This document shows, piece after piece, positions 30,619-39,951 of a stretch of DNA of 64,000 bases. Under the pieces are notes generated by a model. It was given only the letters and a program-made list of their open reading frames with translations. It did no database searches and was not told the DNA's origin. Both the position numbers and the translations under genes were made by a program. Source of the DNA: Corallococcus caeni (GTDB lineage Bacteria; Myxococcota; Myxococcia; Myxococcales; Myxococcaceae); assembly GCF_036245865.1 (NCBI RefSeq), contig NZ_BTTW01000001.1, positions 682,001-746,000 on the forward strand, written 5' to 3'. Position 1 is the first letter of the stretch. Every line of letters starts with the position of its first letter.

Positions 30619-32079
30619 GTGAACACTGCCCGTCTTGCCCTGACTGTCGCGCTCGCCTGTGTGCTGAGCGCTCCCGCCGCCGACGCCGCCACCAAGCGGA
30701 AGCCCGCCGCGAAGAAGAAGCGCCCCGCCGCCACCAAGAAGGTGCCCGCGCCCGTCCCCGAGGACACCTTCACCCCTCCGGATGAAGCGGCCCCCGCGTC
30801 GGACGCGCCCGTGGCGCCCAAGGCGGCCACCCAGGCCCCGGTCGCCCCGGCCAGGCCCACCCTCCCGAAGATGGCCGAGGTCCCGGCCGCGGTGGTGCGC
30901 GCGGCGCCGTCCAACGCGGTCGCCATCTTCGGCGTGGCGCGCCAGTCAGCCGCGGCGGACTCCGCGGCGAAGCTGGAGGACACGCTCACCCGGAAGCTGG
31001 GCAGCGCGGGCGACATCCAGTTCGTGGACCTGGCCACCGCCTTCCCGCCGCCGGAGCCGCAGGGCAACCCCAAGGGGGACGCCCTCTTCGACGAGGGCCG
31101 CACGGCGTACGACAACCTGGATCCGGACACCGCGGCGGTGAAGTTCAAGGCGGCCGCGGAGGCCTACGTGCAGCGCCCCGGCGACCTGCGCCCGGAGAAG
31201 CTGGGGGAGACGTACCTCTTCCAGGGCGCGTCGCAGCTGCTCAACGGCGACGTGGCGGGCGCGAAGGCGGCCTTCACGAACGCGCTGCTGGCGGAGCCGT
31301 CGCTGCGCCCGGACGCGGGCCTGTTCGGCCAGGACGTGCAGCGGGTGTTCGCGGAGGCCCAGACGGAGCTGAACGCGCAGCCGCAGGGCACGTTGGCGGT
31401 GACGTCCCAGCCGCAGGGCGCGCGCGTGCTGGTGCGCGGACGCGACGTGGGCGTGACGCCGCTGTCCGGCGCGAAGCTGGCCCCGGGCCACTACCCCGTG
31501 CAGGTGGTGCTGCCGGGCTACGCCCCGTTCGCGACGTACGCGGAGGTGAAGCCGTCCGCCCCCACGGAGGTGAAGACGAAGCTGGCCTCCGCGCCGGGCC
31601 TGTCCGCGCTGCGTGACGCGGCGGCGAAGGCGGGCACGGAAGCCGCCTTCGACGCGGACGGCGTGCCGCCGGAGGTGGGCGCCATCGGCGAGCGGCTCAA
31701 CGCCCGCTACGTGGTGCTGGCGGCGTCGTTCCAGGACAAGAAGGGCCGGCTGCACGGCGAGGTGCAGGCGTGGGACCTGCGCACGAAGAACCGCCTGCGC
31801 GACGTGGAGGTGGACTTCACCAAGCGCGACGGCAAGGGCAGCGCGGACGCCGCCGCGGACCAGGTGCACACCTTCCTCGCGGGCGCCGCCCTGCCCCAGA
31901 GCCGCAAGGAGGAGAAGGACGCCGTGTCCTCCAGCGACTCCGTGCTGCGCAAGCCCTGGTTCTGGGCGGCGGCGGCGGGCGTGGCGGCCGTGACGGCGGG
32001 CGTGGTGTACGTGGCCACGACGGACCGCGGCTCCGGCTTCAACCCGGTGAATGGTCTGCCCGGTGGAATTTCCTTCTAG
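30619..32079 (+). CDS. Exported PEGA-domain protein
   Basis: 486 residues from a GTG start, with a signal peptide (LALTVALACVLSAPAADA), then a Lys/Pro/Ala-rich linker. A TPR-like helical region (about 155-250) follows, then a PEGA domain (about 255-320, GTLAVTSQPQGARVLVRG), and a C-terminal membrane segment (WFWAAAAGVAAVTAGVVYVA). A TAGCAT box lies ten bases before the start, so the message may be leaderless. PEGA domains are common in surface-associated proteins. It precedes a second PEGA protein by 28 bp. Exact role unknown. Confidence 0.8.
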   Translation: MNTARLALTVALACVLSAPAADAATKRKPAAKKKRPAATKKVPAPVPEDTFTPPDEAAPASDAPVAPKAATQAPVAPARPTLPKMAEVPAAVVRAAPSNAVAIFGVARQSAAADSAAKLEDTLTRKLGSAGDIQFVDLATAFPPPEPQGNPKGDALFDEGRTAYDNLDPDTAAVKFKAAAEAYVQRPGDLRPEKLGETYLFQGASQLLNGDVAGAKAAFTNALLAEPSLRPDAGLFGQDVQRVFAEAQTELNAQPQGTLAVTSQPQGARVLVRGRDVGVTPLSGAKLAPGHYPVQVVLPGYAPFATYAEVKPSAPTEVKTKLASAPGLSALRDAAAKAGTEAAFDADGVPPEVGAIGERLNARYVVLAASFQDKKGRLHGEVQAWDLRTKNRLRDVEVDFTKRDGKGSADAAADQVHTFLAGAALPQSRKEEKDAVSSSDSVLRKPWFWAAAAGVAAVTAGVVYVATTDRGSGFNPVNGLPGGISF

Positions 32080-32107
32080 GCCGGGCGTCAAGCGCACAGG
32101 ACTCCTC

Positions 32108-33316
32108 ATGAAAGCCCTCTCGCTCGCGCTCGTGCTGCTGCCCGCCCTGGCGCTGTCGTCCTCGCCCCCGCAGGGCCGCGTCTCCGCGCTGCTCATCCCC
32201 ATGGACCCGTCGTCCGAGTCCTCCGGGGTGCAGATGGAGAGCTACATGAACGACGCGCTCGGCAACTTCGCGGGCTACTCCGTGCGAAAGCCCCGCGACC
32301 TGTTCGGCCTGCCGGACGACCCGGCCGCCCAGGCGTCCTTCCAGCGCGCGAAGAAGGGCTACGAGGAGAGCCTCAAGGCCTTCGAGGCGCGCGACTACGA
32401 GGACGCGGAGCGCAAGGTGCGCGCCACCCTCAAGGAGGTGGAGGGCTCCGTCGCGGCGATGACCTCCTGCTTCCCGCTGTGCGACGCGCTGGCGCTGCAC
32501 GGCGCCATCCTCCAGCTGCGGGGCGACGTGGAGGAGGCGAAGCTGCTGCTCATCGACCTGATGGCGCTCAACCCCACCTTCGAGCTGAACCCCAAGCGCT
32601 TCAGCCGGGAGTTCATGAGCCTGCGCGTGCAGGTGGCGACCAGCCGCACCTCGCAGCTGCGCGGCAGCGCCACCTTCAAGTCCCGGCCCGCGGGCGCCCG
32701 CGTCTACGTGGACGGCGAGCCGGTGGGCTTCACGCCGGTGACGCTGCCCACGCTGCCCGTGGGCAAGCACCTGGTGCGCATGGAGCGGCCGGGCTTCCGC
32801 CAGTTCGGGCAGATCGCGGAGGTCACGCCGGACGACGTGGAGGTCACCACCGCGCTGTCGCCGACGGCCACCTACAAGGCCTACGACGCGCAGCTGGACA
32901 AGGTGGTGCCGGACGTGGCGCGCGGCAGCGACAAGCCGGCCAACGCCGTCATGTCCCTGGGCAAGTCGCTGAGCCTGGACCGCGCCATGGTGGGCACCGT
33001 GCGCGTCATCCCGGAGCGGGGCACGGAGCTGGCGGTGGCCCTCTTCGACGTGAAGAGCGGCAAGCGCCTGGGCTCGCGCAAGCTGGTGCTCCAGGGCGAC
33101 GAGTACGGCCAGCTCAAGTCGGAGATGGAGCGGGTGGTCAACCAGCTCATCAACAGCGAGGGCGAACAGGTCATCAAGAAGCGCGACCCGCTGGACAACC
33201 GCAGCGGCGCGGAGGACTGGGGTTCGGAGGACCGGGGCGGCAACTCCCGACAGTCCGTCAAGAAGCACTCCGGGGATGATCCGTTGGATAACGTGTCGGG
33301 TACCGAGGACTGGTAG
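32108..33316 (+). CDS. Exported PEGA-domain protein with repeated C-terminal motif
   Basis: 402 residues with a signal peptide (LSLALVLLPALALSSS). A helical TPR-like middle precedes a PEGA domain (about 200-265, GSATFKSRPAGARVYVDGE). The last 45 residues contain the motif DPLDN-x-SG-x-EDW twice, with charged spacers, ending the protein at EDW. The start at 32108 has no strong ribosome site but gives the signal peptide directly. It probably forms an operon with the upstream PEGA gene. Confidence 0.8.
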   Translation: MKALSLALVLLPALALSSSPPQGRVSALLIPMDPSSESSGVQMESYMNDALGNFAGYSVRKPRDLFGLPDDPAAQASFQRAKKGYEESLKAFEARDYEDAERKVRATLKEVEGSVAAMTSCFPLCDALALHGAILQLRGDVEEAKLLLIDLMALNPTFELNPKRFSREFMSLRVQVATSRTSQLRGSATFKSRPAGARVYVDGEPVGFTPVTLPTLPVGKHLVRMERPGFRQFGQIAEVTPDDVEVTTALSPTATYKAYDAQLDKVVPDVARGSDKPANAVMSLGKSLSLDRAMVGTVRVIPERGTELAVALFDVKSGKRLGSRKLVLQGDEYGQLKSEMERVVNQLINSEGEQVIKKRDPLDNRSGAEDWGSEDRGGNSRQSVKKHSGDDPLDNVSGTEDW

Positions 33317-33326
33317 CACGCGGCGC

Positions 33327-33354
33327 TTGTCCCGGGACGGCTCCCCCCTAGAGT
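33327..33354 (+). promoter_or_regulatory. Candidate promoter of the SppA-barrel gene
   Basis: TTGTCC (33327-33332), a 16-bp spacer and TAGAGT (33349-33354) resemble a housekeeping promoter. Transcription would start about four bases before the ATG at 33365, leaving essentially no leader. Confidence 0.45.
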
Positions 33355-33364
33355 CCCGGGCCGT

Positions 33365-35848
33365 ATGCGCCACCTGCCGCTGCTCGCCCTCCTCCCCAGC
33401 CTCGCGCTCGCCCAGACGGGCGCCGTCGACCGCGCCCCCGCCCCGCCCCGGGGCGTCACGCTGCCGCCCACCAACGCGGCGCTCATCGACGAGGCGCCCG
33501 CCCTGTCCCTCAACCCCGCCGGCCTGGGCTTCCAGGACGCGGGGCAGCTGTTCTACCTCCACGAGCGCAACCTCGAATCCGACTCCGTCGCGGACGCCGT
33601 GTTCCTGGGCACGCGCCTGCTGGGGCTGGGCGCGGGCTTCTCCCTGGAGTGGATCCGCGGGGAGAACGCGCCGGACTACCGCAAGACGTCCTTCGGCCTG
33701 TCGCTGGGGCCGCGCACGCTGCAGCTGGGCGCCGCCCTGCACGACTTCAGCTCGGATGACCGCCGCATCGGCGGGTTGACCAGCTGGGACGTGGGCCTCA
33801 CCGCGCGCCCCTTCCGCTTCCTGTCGCTGGCCGCCGTGGCGAAGGACGTGAACGCGCCGGAGCAGGACGGCCTCAAGCTGCCGCGGCGCTACAACTTCGG
33901 CCTGGGCCTGCGCCCGCTGGGCGAGCGCTACACGCTGGGCGTGGACTGGCTCTTCGCGGAGGGCGGCTTCCGGGAGGGCCTGGCCACGTACACGCTCCAG
34001 GCAGAGGTGGTGCGCGGCCTGCGGCTGGGCGGCGGGCTGTCCCACGGCTTCGTGAGCGGCATCCCGCTGGCGCTCCAGTTCGCGGCCACGGTGGACCTGG
34101 GCCACGCGGGCCTGACGTACGCGGCGGGCGGCGCGGGGAACGGGCTGGACCACGTGCTGCAGCTTCGCCTGTCGTCGGAGCGCTACCGCTCCGTGCACGG
34201 CGGCGGCGGCGTGGTGGCGCTCGTGGACCTGGACGACATGCTCGCGGGCGGCGTGAGCCCCGTGCTCTCGCTGCTGGGCGTGAGCGAGGTGGACCCGTAC
34301 CTGCGCCTGATGAAGTTCCTGGACCTGGCCACGCGCGACGAGCGGCTCAAGGGCGTGGTGCTGAAGATGGAGGGCCTGCCCGGCGTGGGCTGGGGCACGG
34401 CGGAGGAGCTGCGCCAGTCGCTGCTCAAGCTGCGCGAGGCGGGCAAGAAGGTCGTGGTGGTGATGCTGTCCGGGGATGACCGCAGCTACCTGGTGGCGTC
34501 CGCGGCGGACAGCGTCTACGCGCTGACGGAGGCGTCGCTGCCCATCAACGGCCTGGCCGCCACGGTGACGTCGCTGGGCGGCACCATGGAGAAGCTGGGC
34601 GTGCACTGGGACGTGGCGCGCGTGGGTGAGTACAAGACGGCGATGGAGCAGTTCACCCGCTCCGACATGAGCCCCGCGGAGCGCGAGACGCTGGACGCAT
34701 ACCTGGATGCGCAGGTGACGCACTACGAGAAGGCCGTGGAGGCGGGGCGCAAGCTGCCCCCGCAGAAGCTGCGCGCCGCGTGGGCCCAGGGCATCCTGTC
34801 CTCCAAGCGGGCGCAGGCGGCGGGGCTGCTGGACGGCGTGGTGTCCGCGACGGAGCTGGAGGCGCGCGTGGCGGAGTGGTTCCCCGGCCTGCGCTTCCAC
34901 CCGTCGTATTCGCCGCGCGACGAGCGCGAGGACCGCTGGGGCCTGCGCCGCCGCATCGCGGTGGTGCCGGTGCTGGGCGACATCACCGGCGGCCGCAGCC
35001 GCGAGGATCCGTTGGGCTTCGCGCAGCTGGCGGGCGCGGAGACGGTGGTGCGCGCGCTGCAGGAGGCGCAGGAGGACCCGTCCGTGGTGGCCATCGTCCT
35101 GCGCGTGGACTCCGGCGGCGGCGACGTGCTGGCGTCGGACCTGATGTACCGCGCGGTGCTGGAGGCGAAGAAGCACAAGCCCGTCGTCGCCTCCATGGGC
35201 GACGCGGCGGCGTCCGGCGGCTACTACGCGGCGGTGGCCGCGGACGAGGTGCTGGCGGAGCCCACGACGCTCACGGGCAGCATCGGCGTCTTCTACCCGA
35301 AGCCCGCGCTGGAGGGCCTGGGCATGAAGCTGGGGGTGAACCAGGAGACGCTCAAGCGCGGCGAGCTGGCGGACCTCCTGGAGTGGTGGAAGCCGTGGAC
35401 GCCCGAGCAGCAGGCCGCGGTGCAGACCTGGGTGGACGACTCCTACGACACGTTCATCACGGAGGTCGCCCGCAACCGGAAGATGGACAAGGCGAAGGTG
35501 GACGCCGTGGCCCGGGGCCGCGTGTGGAGCGGCACGGACGCGCTCGCCCGGGGGCTGGTGGACGGGCTGGGCGGCCTGCCGGAGGCCATCGCGTCGGCGC
35601 GCAGGCGCGCGAAGGTGCCCCCCGCGGAGGACCTGGACCTGGACGTCATGGGGGACGCGCGCGGCTTTTTCTCCGGCCTGGGCGGAGAGCCTGGCGTGCA
35701 CGCGCTGGCGGGGCTGCTGCTGCCCGCGCTGCCGGAGCGCCCGCCGGAGGCCCTGTCCGTGCTCGCCCGGGAGGTGGGGCTGGGGTCGCCCGAGCTCCTG
35801 CGCCCCGGGCTGAAGGCCATGATGCCCTTCCGCGTGCGCATCCGCTGA
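33365..35848 (+). CDS. S49 signal peptide peptidase (SppA) fused to a predicted outer-membrane barrel
   Basis: 827 residues with a signal peptide (LLALLPSLALAQ). Residues about 40-270 show alternating, aromatic-flanked beta strands as in transporter-type outer-membrane barrels (LSLNPAGLGF near the start). A two-domain 67K-type SppA follows: catalytic Lys424 in VGEYKTAMEQ and Ser617 in GDAAASGGYY. The S49 part matches family spacing. SppA normally sits in the inner membrane and cleaves leftover signal peptides; a barrel would place this enzyme at the outer membrane. The barrel is inferred from pattern only. Confidence 0.85.
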   Translation: MRHLPLLALLPSLALAQTGAVDRAPAPPRGVTLPPTNAALIDEAPALSLNPAGLGFQDAGQLFYLHERNLESDSVADAVFLGTRLLGLGAGFSLEWIRGENAPDYRKTSFGLSLGPRTLQLGAALHDFSSDDRRIGGLTSWDVGLTARPFRFLSLAAVAKDVNAPEQDGLKLPRRYNFGLGLRPLGERYTLGVDWLFAEGGFREGLATYTLQAEVVRGLRLGGGLSHGFVSGIPLALQFAATVDLGHAGLTYAAGGAGNGLDHVLQLRLSSERYRSVHGGGGVVALVDLDDMLAGGVSPVLSLLGVSEVDPYLRLMKFLDLATRDERLKGVVLKMEGLPGVGWGTAEELRQSLLKLREAGKKVVVVMLSGDDRSYLVASAADSVYALTEASLPINGLAATVTSLGGTMEKLGVHWDVARVGEYKTAMEQFTRSDMSPAERETLDAYLDAQVTHYEKAVEAGRKLPPQKLRAAWAQGILSSKRAQAAGLLDGVVSATELEARVAEWFPGLRFHPSYSPRDEREDRWGLRRRIAVVPVLGDITGGRSREDPLGFAQLAGAETVVRALQEAQEDPSVVAIVLRVDSGGGDVLASDLMYRAVLEAKKHKPVVASMGDAAASGGYYAAVAADEVLAEPTTLTGSIGVFYPKPALEGLGMKLGVNQETLKRGELADLLEWWKPWTPEQQAAVQTWVDDSYDTFITEVARNRKMDKAKVDAVARGRVWSGTDALARGLVDGLGGLPEAIASARRRAKVPPAEDLDLDVMGDARGFFSGLGGEPGVHALAGLLLPALPERPPEALSVLAREVGLGSPELLRPGLKAMMPFRVRIR

Positions 35849-36126
35849 GCGGCGCCCGGAGGCCCCGGGTTCGGGCCGGGGAGGTCGGCGGGTGGACAGC
35901 CCACGCACACCCCCGGCGAAATTGCGGGCGCCCCATCCGGGCGCTCTGTTAGGGTGGTGAGTGCCTCCCGGCCGGCGCTAGGGCCGTCGGGGGGTTTCAG
36001 GAACCGGCGGTTTCGGCCTTCTCGCAGGCCCCGCGTCCGGCTTCCTGTCCCAAAACCTGCTTCCTGACGTCCCCGGCGTGCCCCCTCAAGGCCGCCGCCC
36101 TCAAGGGCCGTCACGCGTGGAGCCCC

Positions 36127-37731
36127 ATGAGCGAGAATTCCGACAACCCCGAGACCCGCAACCCGCCGCCCCCGCCCGCGGCCGCACGTCCCCCTCCGCC
36201 CCCCGAGGCGGATGACGACGGCGGAGACGACGAGGGAGACGAGGGCCCCGACGAGGGCGACGCCTCCGCGGGAGGTGCCGCGCAGAACGGCGCGCCCGGA
36301 GGCCCCGCGGGCCAGGGTGGCCGCCGTCGCCGCCGCCGCCGCCGCCGTCGTGGCGCGCAGGTGCACTTCACCCCGGAGGGCCAGGCCTACCGCATGCAGC
36401 CGGGCCCGGACGGCCAGCAGGTACAGGTGTTCCTGACGCCGCAGGAGCTGGAGCAGTACAAGCAGCGCCAGGCGCAGCAGCAACAGCAGCAGCCCCAGGG
36501 CGGCGGCCAGCCGCAGGCCCAGGAGGCCCGCCCCGCGCAGGACGGCGGGCAGCCGCAGCAGCAGCCGCAGCGCCACGAGCACCCGCGCCATCAGCAGCAG
36601 CAGCGCGGTGGCGGACAGCAGCAACAGCAGCAGAACCTGGCGCCCGTGGAGGGCGTGCTGGACACGGAGGCCAAGGGCCCCAACGCGTTCCTGCGTCAGG
36701 TGAAGCGCAACCTCCTGGCGTCGCCGGACGACCCGGAGCTGCCGAAGAACCTGGTGCAGAAGCTGCGCCTGCGGCAGGGCCAGTACCTCACCGCGTTCGC
36801 GCAGATGCGCGGCCACAAGGGCGTCATCCAGAAGGTGGACACGGTGGACGGGCGCCCGCTGGAGGGCGCGCCCCGGCTGCCCCACTTCGCGGACCTCACC
36901 TCCGTGGACCCCACCGAGCGGCTGAAGCTGGAGAACGGCCACAAGGAGATGGTCACGCGCGTGCTGGACCTCATCGCGCCCATCGGCAAGGGTCAGCGCG
37001 CGCTCATCGTCGCCCCGCCCAAGACGGGCAAGACGATCATGCTCCAGCGCATCGCGCAGGCCGTCATCCAGAACCACCCGGAGTGCCACGTCATGGTGGT
37101 GCTCATCGACGAGCGCCCGGAAGAAGTGACGGACATGCGCCGGAGCATCAAGGCGGAGGTCATCGCCTCCAGCTCCGACCGGCCCACGGGCGACCACCTC
37201 AAGGTCGCGGAGCTCGCGCTGGAGCGCGCCCGCCGGCTGGTGGAATCCGGCAAGGACGTGGTCATCCTCCTGGACTCCATCACCCGCCTGGCGCGCGCCT
37301 ACAACAAGGAGGTCGACAGCTCCGGCCGCACCATGACGGGCGGCGTGGACAGCCGCGCCCTGGAGCGCCCCAAGCGCATCTTCGGCGCCGCGCGCGCCAC
37401 GGAAGAGGCGGGCTCGCTCACCATCATCGGCACGGCGCTCATCGACACCGGCAGCCGCATGGACGAGGTGATTTTCGAGGAGTTCAAGGGCACGGGTAAC
37501 TCCGAGGTCACCCTGGACCGCCTCCTCGCGGAGAAGCGCGTCTTCCCGGCCATCAACATCCCCCAGTCCGGCACGCGCAAGGAGGAGAAGCTCTTCACCC
37601 TGCGCGAGTACGAGAAGGTGAAGAAGCTGCGGCAGATGCTCTTCTCCGTGAAGCCGGTGGAGGCCATGGAGGCGCTCGTCAAACGGCTCGGCCGCTACAC
37701 CTACAACGACGAGTTCTTCGACGAGTTGTAG
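36127..37731 (+). CDS. rho: Transcription termination factor Rho with disordered N-terminal extension
   Basis: Hexameric RNA-dependent ATPase that ends transcription. The 534-residue protein keeps the RNA-binding fold (about 180-240) and the ATPase core (Walker A PPKTGKT near 297-303, LDSITRLARAYN). The usual helical N-terminal domain is not seen. Instead there are Pro-rich and acidic stretches, ten consecutive Arg (66-75), and Gln-rich segments (about 110-175), making it about 115 residues longer than E. coli Rho. The 278-bp region upstream holds no gene and may be a leader. Confidence 0.93.
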   Translation: MSENSDNPETRNPPPPPAAARPPPPPEADDDGGDDEGDEGPDEGDASAGGAAQNGAPGGPAGQGGRRRRRRRRRRGAQVHFTPEGQAYRMQPGPDGQQVQVFLTPQELEQYKQRQAQQQQQQPQGGGQPQAQEARPAQDGGQPQQQPQRHEHPRHQQQQRGGGQQQQQQNLAPVEGVLDTEAKGPNAFLRQVKRNLLASPDDPELPKNLVQKLRLRQGQYLTAFAQMRGHKGVIQKVDTVDGRPLEGAPRLPHFADLTSVDPTERLKLENGHKEMVTRVLDLIAPIGKGQRALIVAPPKTGKTIMLQRIAQAVIQNHPECHVMVVLIDERPEEVTDMRRSIKAEVIASSSDRPTGDHLKVAELALERARRLVESGKDVVILLDSITRLARAYNKEVDSSGRTMTGGVDSRALERPKRIFGAARATEEAGSLTIIGTALIDTGSRMDEVIFEEFKGTGNSEVTLDRLLAEKRVFPAINIPQSGTRKEEKLFTLREYEKVKKLRQMLFSVKPVEAMEALVKRLGRYTYNDEFFDEL

Positions 37732-37790
37732 GCCCCGGTCCGCCCGCGCGGGGGTGGTGTGGCGAGCCCTGGATTGCGTAAGGTGAGCGC

Positions 37791-38057
37791 ATGATTCAGG
37801 GCTCGGGCCGCTGCCACTATCACCCGGACCGCGCGGGCCTGGGCGTCTGCGTGGAGTGCCGGCGCGTCATCTGCCGCGAGTGCACCACGCAGTTCGAGGG
37901 CATCAACCGCTGCGCCAGCTGCCTCGACACGCGCCGCAAGGCGCTGGAGGGGCCGCCGCCCCGGCGCGAGTGGAGCGTGGCGCACGTGGTGCTGGCGCTC
38001 GTGGGCGTCGTGCTCGTGTGGGGCGGCGTGCTGCTGGCCGCGCACGCGGTGGGCTGA
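37791..38057 (+). CDS. Small B-box-type zinc-finger membrane protein
   Basis: 88 residues. The N-terminal half has Cys/His pairs (CHYHPD, CVECRRVICREC, CASC) like B-box zinc fingers, and the C-terminal half one membrane helix (VVLALVGVVLVWGGVLLAA). A ribosome site AAGGTGAG precedes the ATG. It begins the block leading into DUF4129, DUF4350, MoxR and DUF58 genes, four bases before the next start. Function unknown. Confidence 0.75.
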   Translation: MIQGSGRCHYHPDRAGLGVCVECRRVICRECTTQFEGINRCASCLDTRRKALEGPPPRREWSVAHVVLALVGVVLVWGGVLLAAHAVG

Positions 38058-38061
38058 CGCG

Positions 38062-39951
38062 ATGGCCGTCTCCGCATTGGAATTGCGCCCCCGGGGTCCG
38101 GTGGCCTTGATGGACGCGGCGCTGCGGCTGTGCGCGCGCGACGCGGGCGTCTGGGCGCTCACGCTGCCCGGTGGCGCCGCGGTGGTGGCCGCGCTGCTGC
38201 ACCTCTTGGACGCCGTGGACCATGGGCGCTCCCCCACCCTGCCCGCGCTGTACGTCACGCTCGCGTGGTTCCTCCGGGGCGTGGGCCAGGGCGCGGCGTG
38301 CCACTACGTGCAGGAGGTGCTGCTGGGCGCGAAGGCGGAGCCGTCCGTGCGGCAGTCGCTGCGCGCGGCGCTGGCGCGGCTGCCCAGCCTGTTCATCGCC
38401 GTGGCGTACCTGGCGTTCTTCAACGTGCTGACGCTGACGTTCTCGCTGGGCATCGCGACGCTGCTGCTCTCCGCGCAGGGCGTGGGCTACGCGGCGACGA
38501 TGCAGGGCCGGGGCAGCCCGCTGAAGCTGTACGCCCTGGGCTCGCGGCTGCTGGGCCCGTCGCGGGGAACGGCGACCGCGGTGCGCTGGCTGATGGGCGT
38601 GCAGGTGCTGGTGTTCTTCAACCTGCACGTGGGGTTCAACTTCCTGCTGTACCTCGGGCGGCAGCTGGTGGGCATCGACCTGACGTTCGCGGAGCGGTTC
38701 GCGTCGCTGGACAACCCGCCGTGGCTCGTGTTCCTGGCCGCGACGACGTTCGCCCTCTTCGAGCCCCTGCGCGCGGCGACCGCCACGCTGCTGCTGGTGG
38801 ACGGACGCGTACGGCAGGAGGGGCTGGACCTGCTGGCCGCCGTGCAGCAACTGCCGGAGCGGAGCAGGAAGCCCGGCACGCTGGCGTCGAAGGGCGTCGC
38901 CGCCGCGCTGCTCCTCGCCACGGGCCTGCTCCTCGCCGTGCCCGCTCCGGCGCAAGCGGCTCCGGAAGCAGCCGCGCCGGTGGACCGCAAGGCCGTGCGC
39001 GCCCGGCTGGTGAAGGTCGCGACGACGTGCGAGCTGCCCGAGCAGGTGGAGGGCCCGGCGCTCCGGGACCTCGATGCGCTGGACGCGCGTGAGACGGTCA
39101 AGCTGGAGCGCTTCGTGCGCCGCCTGGAGCAGCAGGCCTACGACGACGAGGACTGCGACAGCGCGGCGGTGACGCTGGAGGAAGGGCTCGCGCAGGTGAC
39201 GGCCACGGCCGAGGCCCAGGCGCGCGCGGACGCCCGGGCGGCGACGGACCGGGCGCGGTCCATCCTCGCGCGGCCGGAGTTCCAGGAACGTCCGGAGAAG
39301 GCCCCGTCCGAACCCAAGGAGGAGGAGGTCCCTCCGGAGCCCGGCTGGTGGCGCCGCTTCATCGACAAGCTGGGCGAGTGGCTGAAGGAGTTCTTCAAGC
39401 GCCACGACCCGCAGCCCAGGTCGCGTGAGACGGCCCTGCCCCTGAGCGGCGGCGCGGCGGCCGACATCCTCGTCGTCATCCTGGTCGCGCTGACGCTGGC
39501 GGTGCTGGGGGTGGTGCTCGTCAGCGTGCTGCGGCGCAAGCGTGCGGCCCCGGGTCCGGCGCTGGACGTGCGCACCGTGGACGCCGCGGCGCTCGCGGAC
39601 AACCCGGACCACGCGTTGTCCCGTCCGCCGGAAGGCTGGGCGCACCTGGCCGACGCGCTGGCCGCGAAGGGCGAGTACCGCGAGGCGGTGCGCAACCTCT
39701 ACCTCGCGCTCCTGTCGCGCCTGCACCGCGACGGCGCCATCCACTACGACGAGACCCTCTCCAACTGGGACTACCTGCGCGCGTTCCGGGGCCGCCCCGA
39801 GGTGAAGGCCCCGTTCCGGGAGCTGACGCGCCGCTTCGACTTCGCGTGGTACGGCAACGTGCCCGTGGGCCCGGACGGCTACACCGAGTTCCGTGCCATC
39901 ACCGCCCCGCTGCTCGCCGCGCCGCCCGTGCAGGAGGCCGCCGGTGCGTGA
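38062..39951 (+). CDS. DUF4129-domain membrane protein
   Basis: 629 residues. The N-terminal half has several membrane helices (about 30-270), followed by a second membrane segment near 300, a charged region, another membrane helix (about 470-490) and a cytoplasmic C-terminal domain. That domain carries the DUF4129 pattern (YREAVRNLYLALLSRLHRDG, DETLSNWDYLRAF, RRFDFAWYGN). DUF4129 proteins recur with MoxR ATPases and DUF58 proteins, as here. Specific role unknown. Confidence 0.8.
   Translation: MAVSALELRPRGPVALMDAALRLCARDAGVWALTLPGGAAVVAALLHLLDAVDHGRSPTLPALYVTLAWFLRGVGQGAACHYVQEVLLGAKAEPSVRQSLRAALARLPSLFIAVAYLAFFNVLTLTFSLGIATLLLSAQGVGYAATMQGRGSPLKLYALGSRLLGPSRGTATAVRWLMGVQVLVFFNLHVGFNFLLYLGRQLVGIDLTFAERFASLDNPPWLVFLAATTFALFEPLRAATATLLLVDGRVRQEGLDLLAAVQQLPERSRKPGTLASKGVAAALLLATGLLLAVPAPAQAAPEAAAPVDRKAVRARLVKVATTCELPEQVEGPALRDLDALDARETVKLERFVRRLEQQAYDDEDCDSAAVTLEEGLAQVTATAEAQARADARAATDRARSILARPEFQERPEKAPSEPKEEEVPPEPGWWRRFIDKLGEWLKEFFKRHDPQPRSRETALPLSGGAAADILVVILVALTLAVLGVVLVSVLRRKRAAPGPALDVRTVDAAALADNPDHALSRPPEGWAHLADALAAKGEYREAVRNLYLALLSRLHRDGAIHYDETLSNWDYLRAFRGRPEVKAPFRELTRRFDFAWYGNVPVGPDGYTEFRAITAPLLAAPPVQEAAGA

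Noticed and set aside
32039-35908. Minus-strand frame of 1289 codons across the PEGA and SppA genes
   Set aside because: Antisense shadow rich in Arg, His and Gln; the plus-strand proteins have signal peptides and catalytic motifs.
36319-36351. GCC/CGC triplet run as an unstable microsatellite
   Set aside because: It codes an in-frame Arg run within Rho; no evidence here of length variation.
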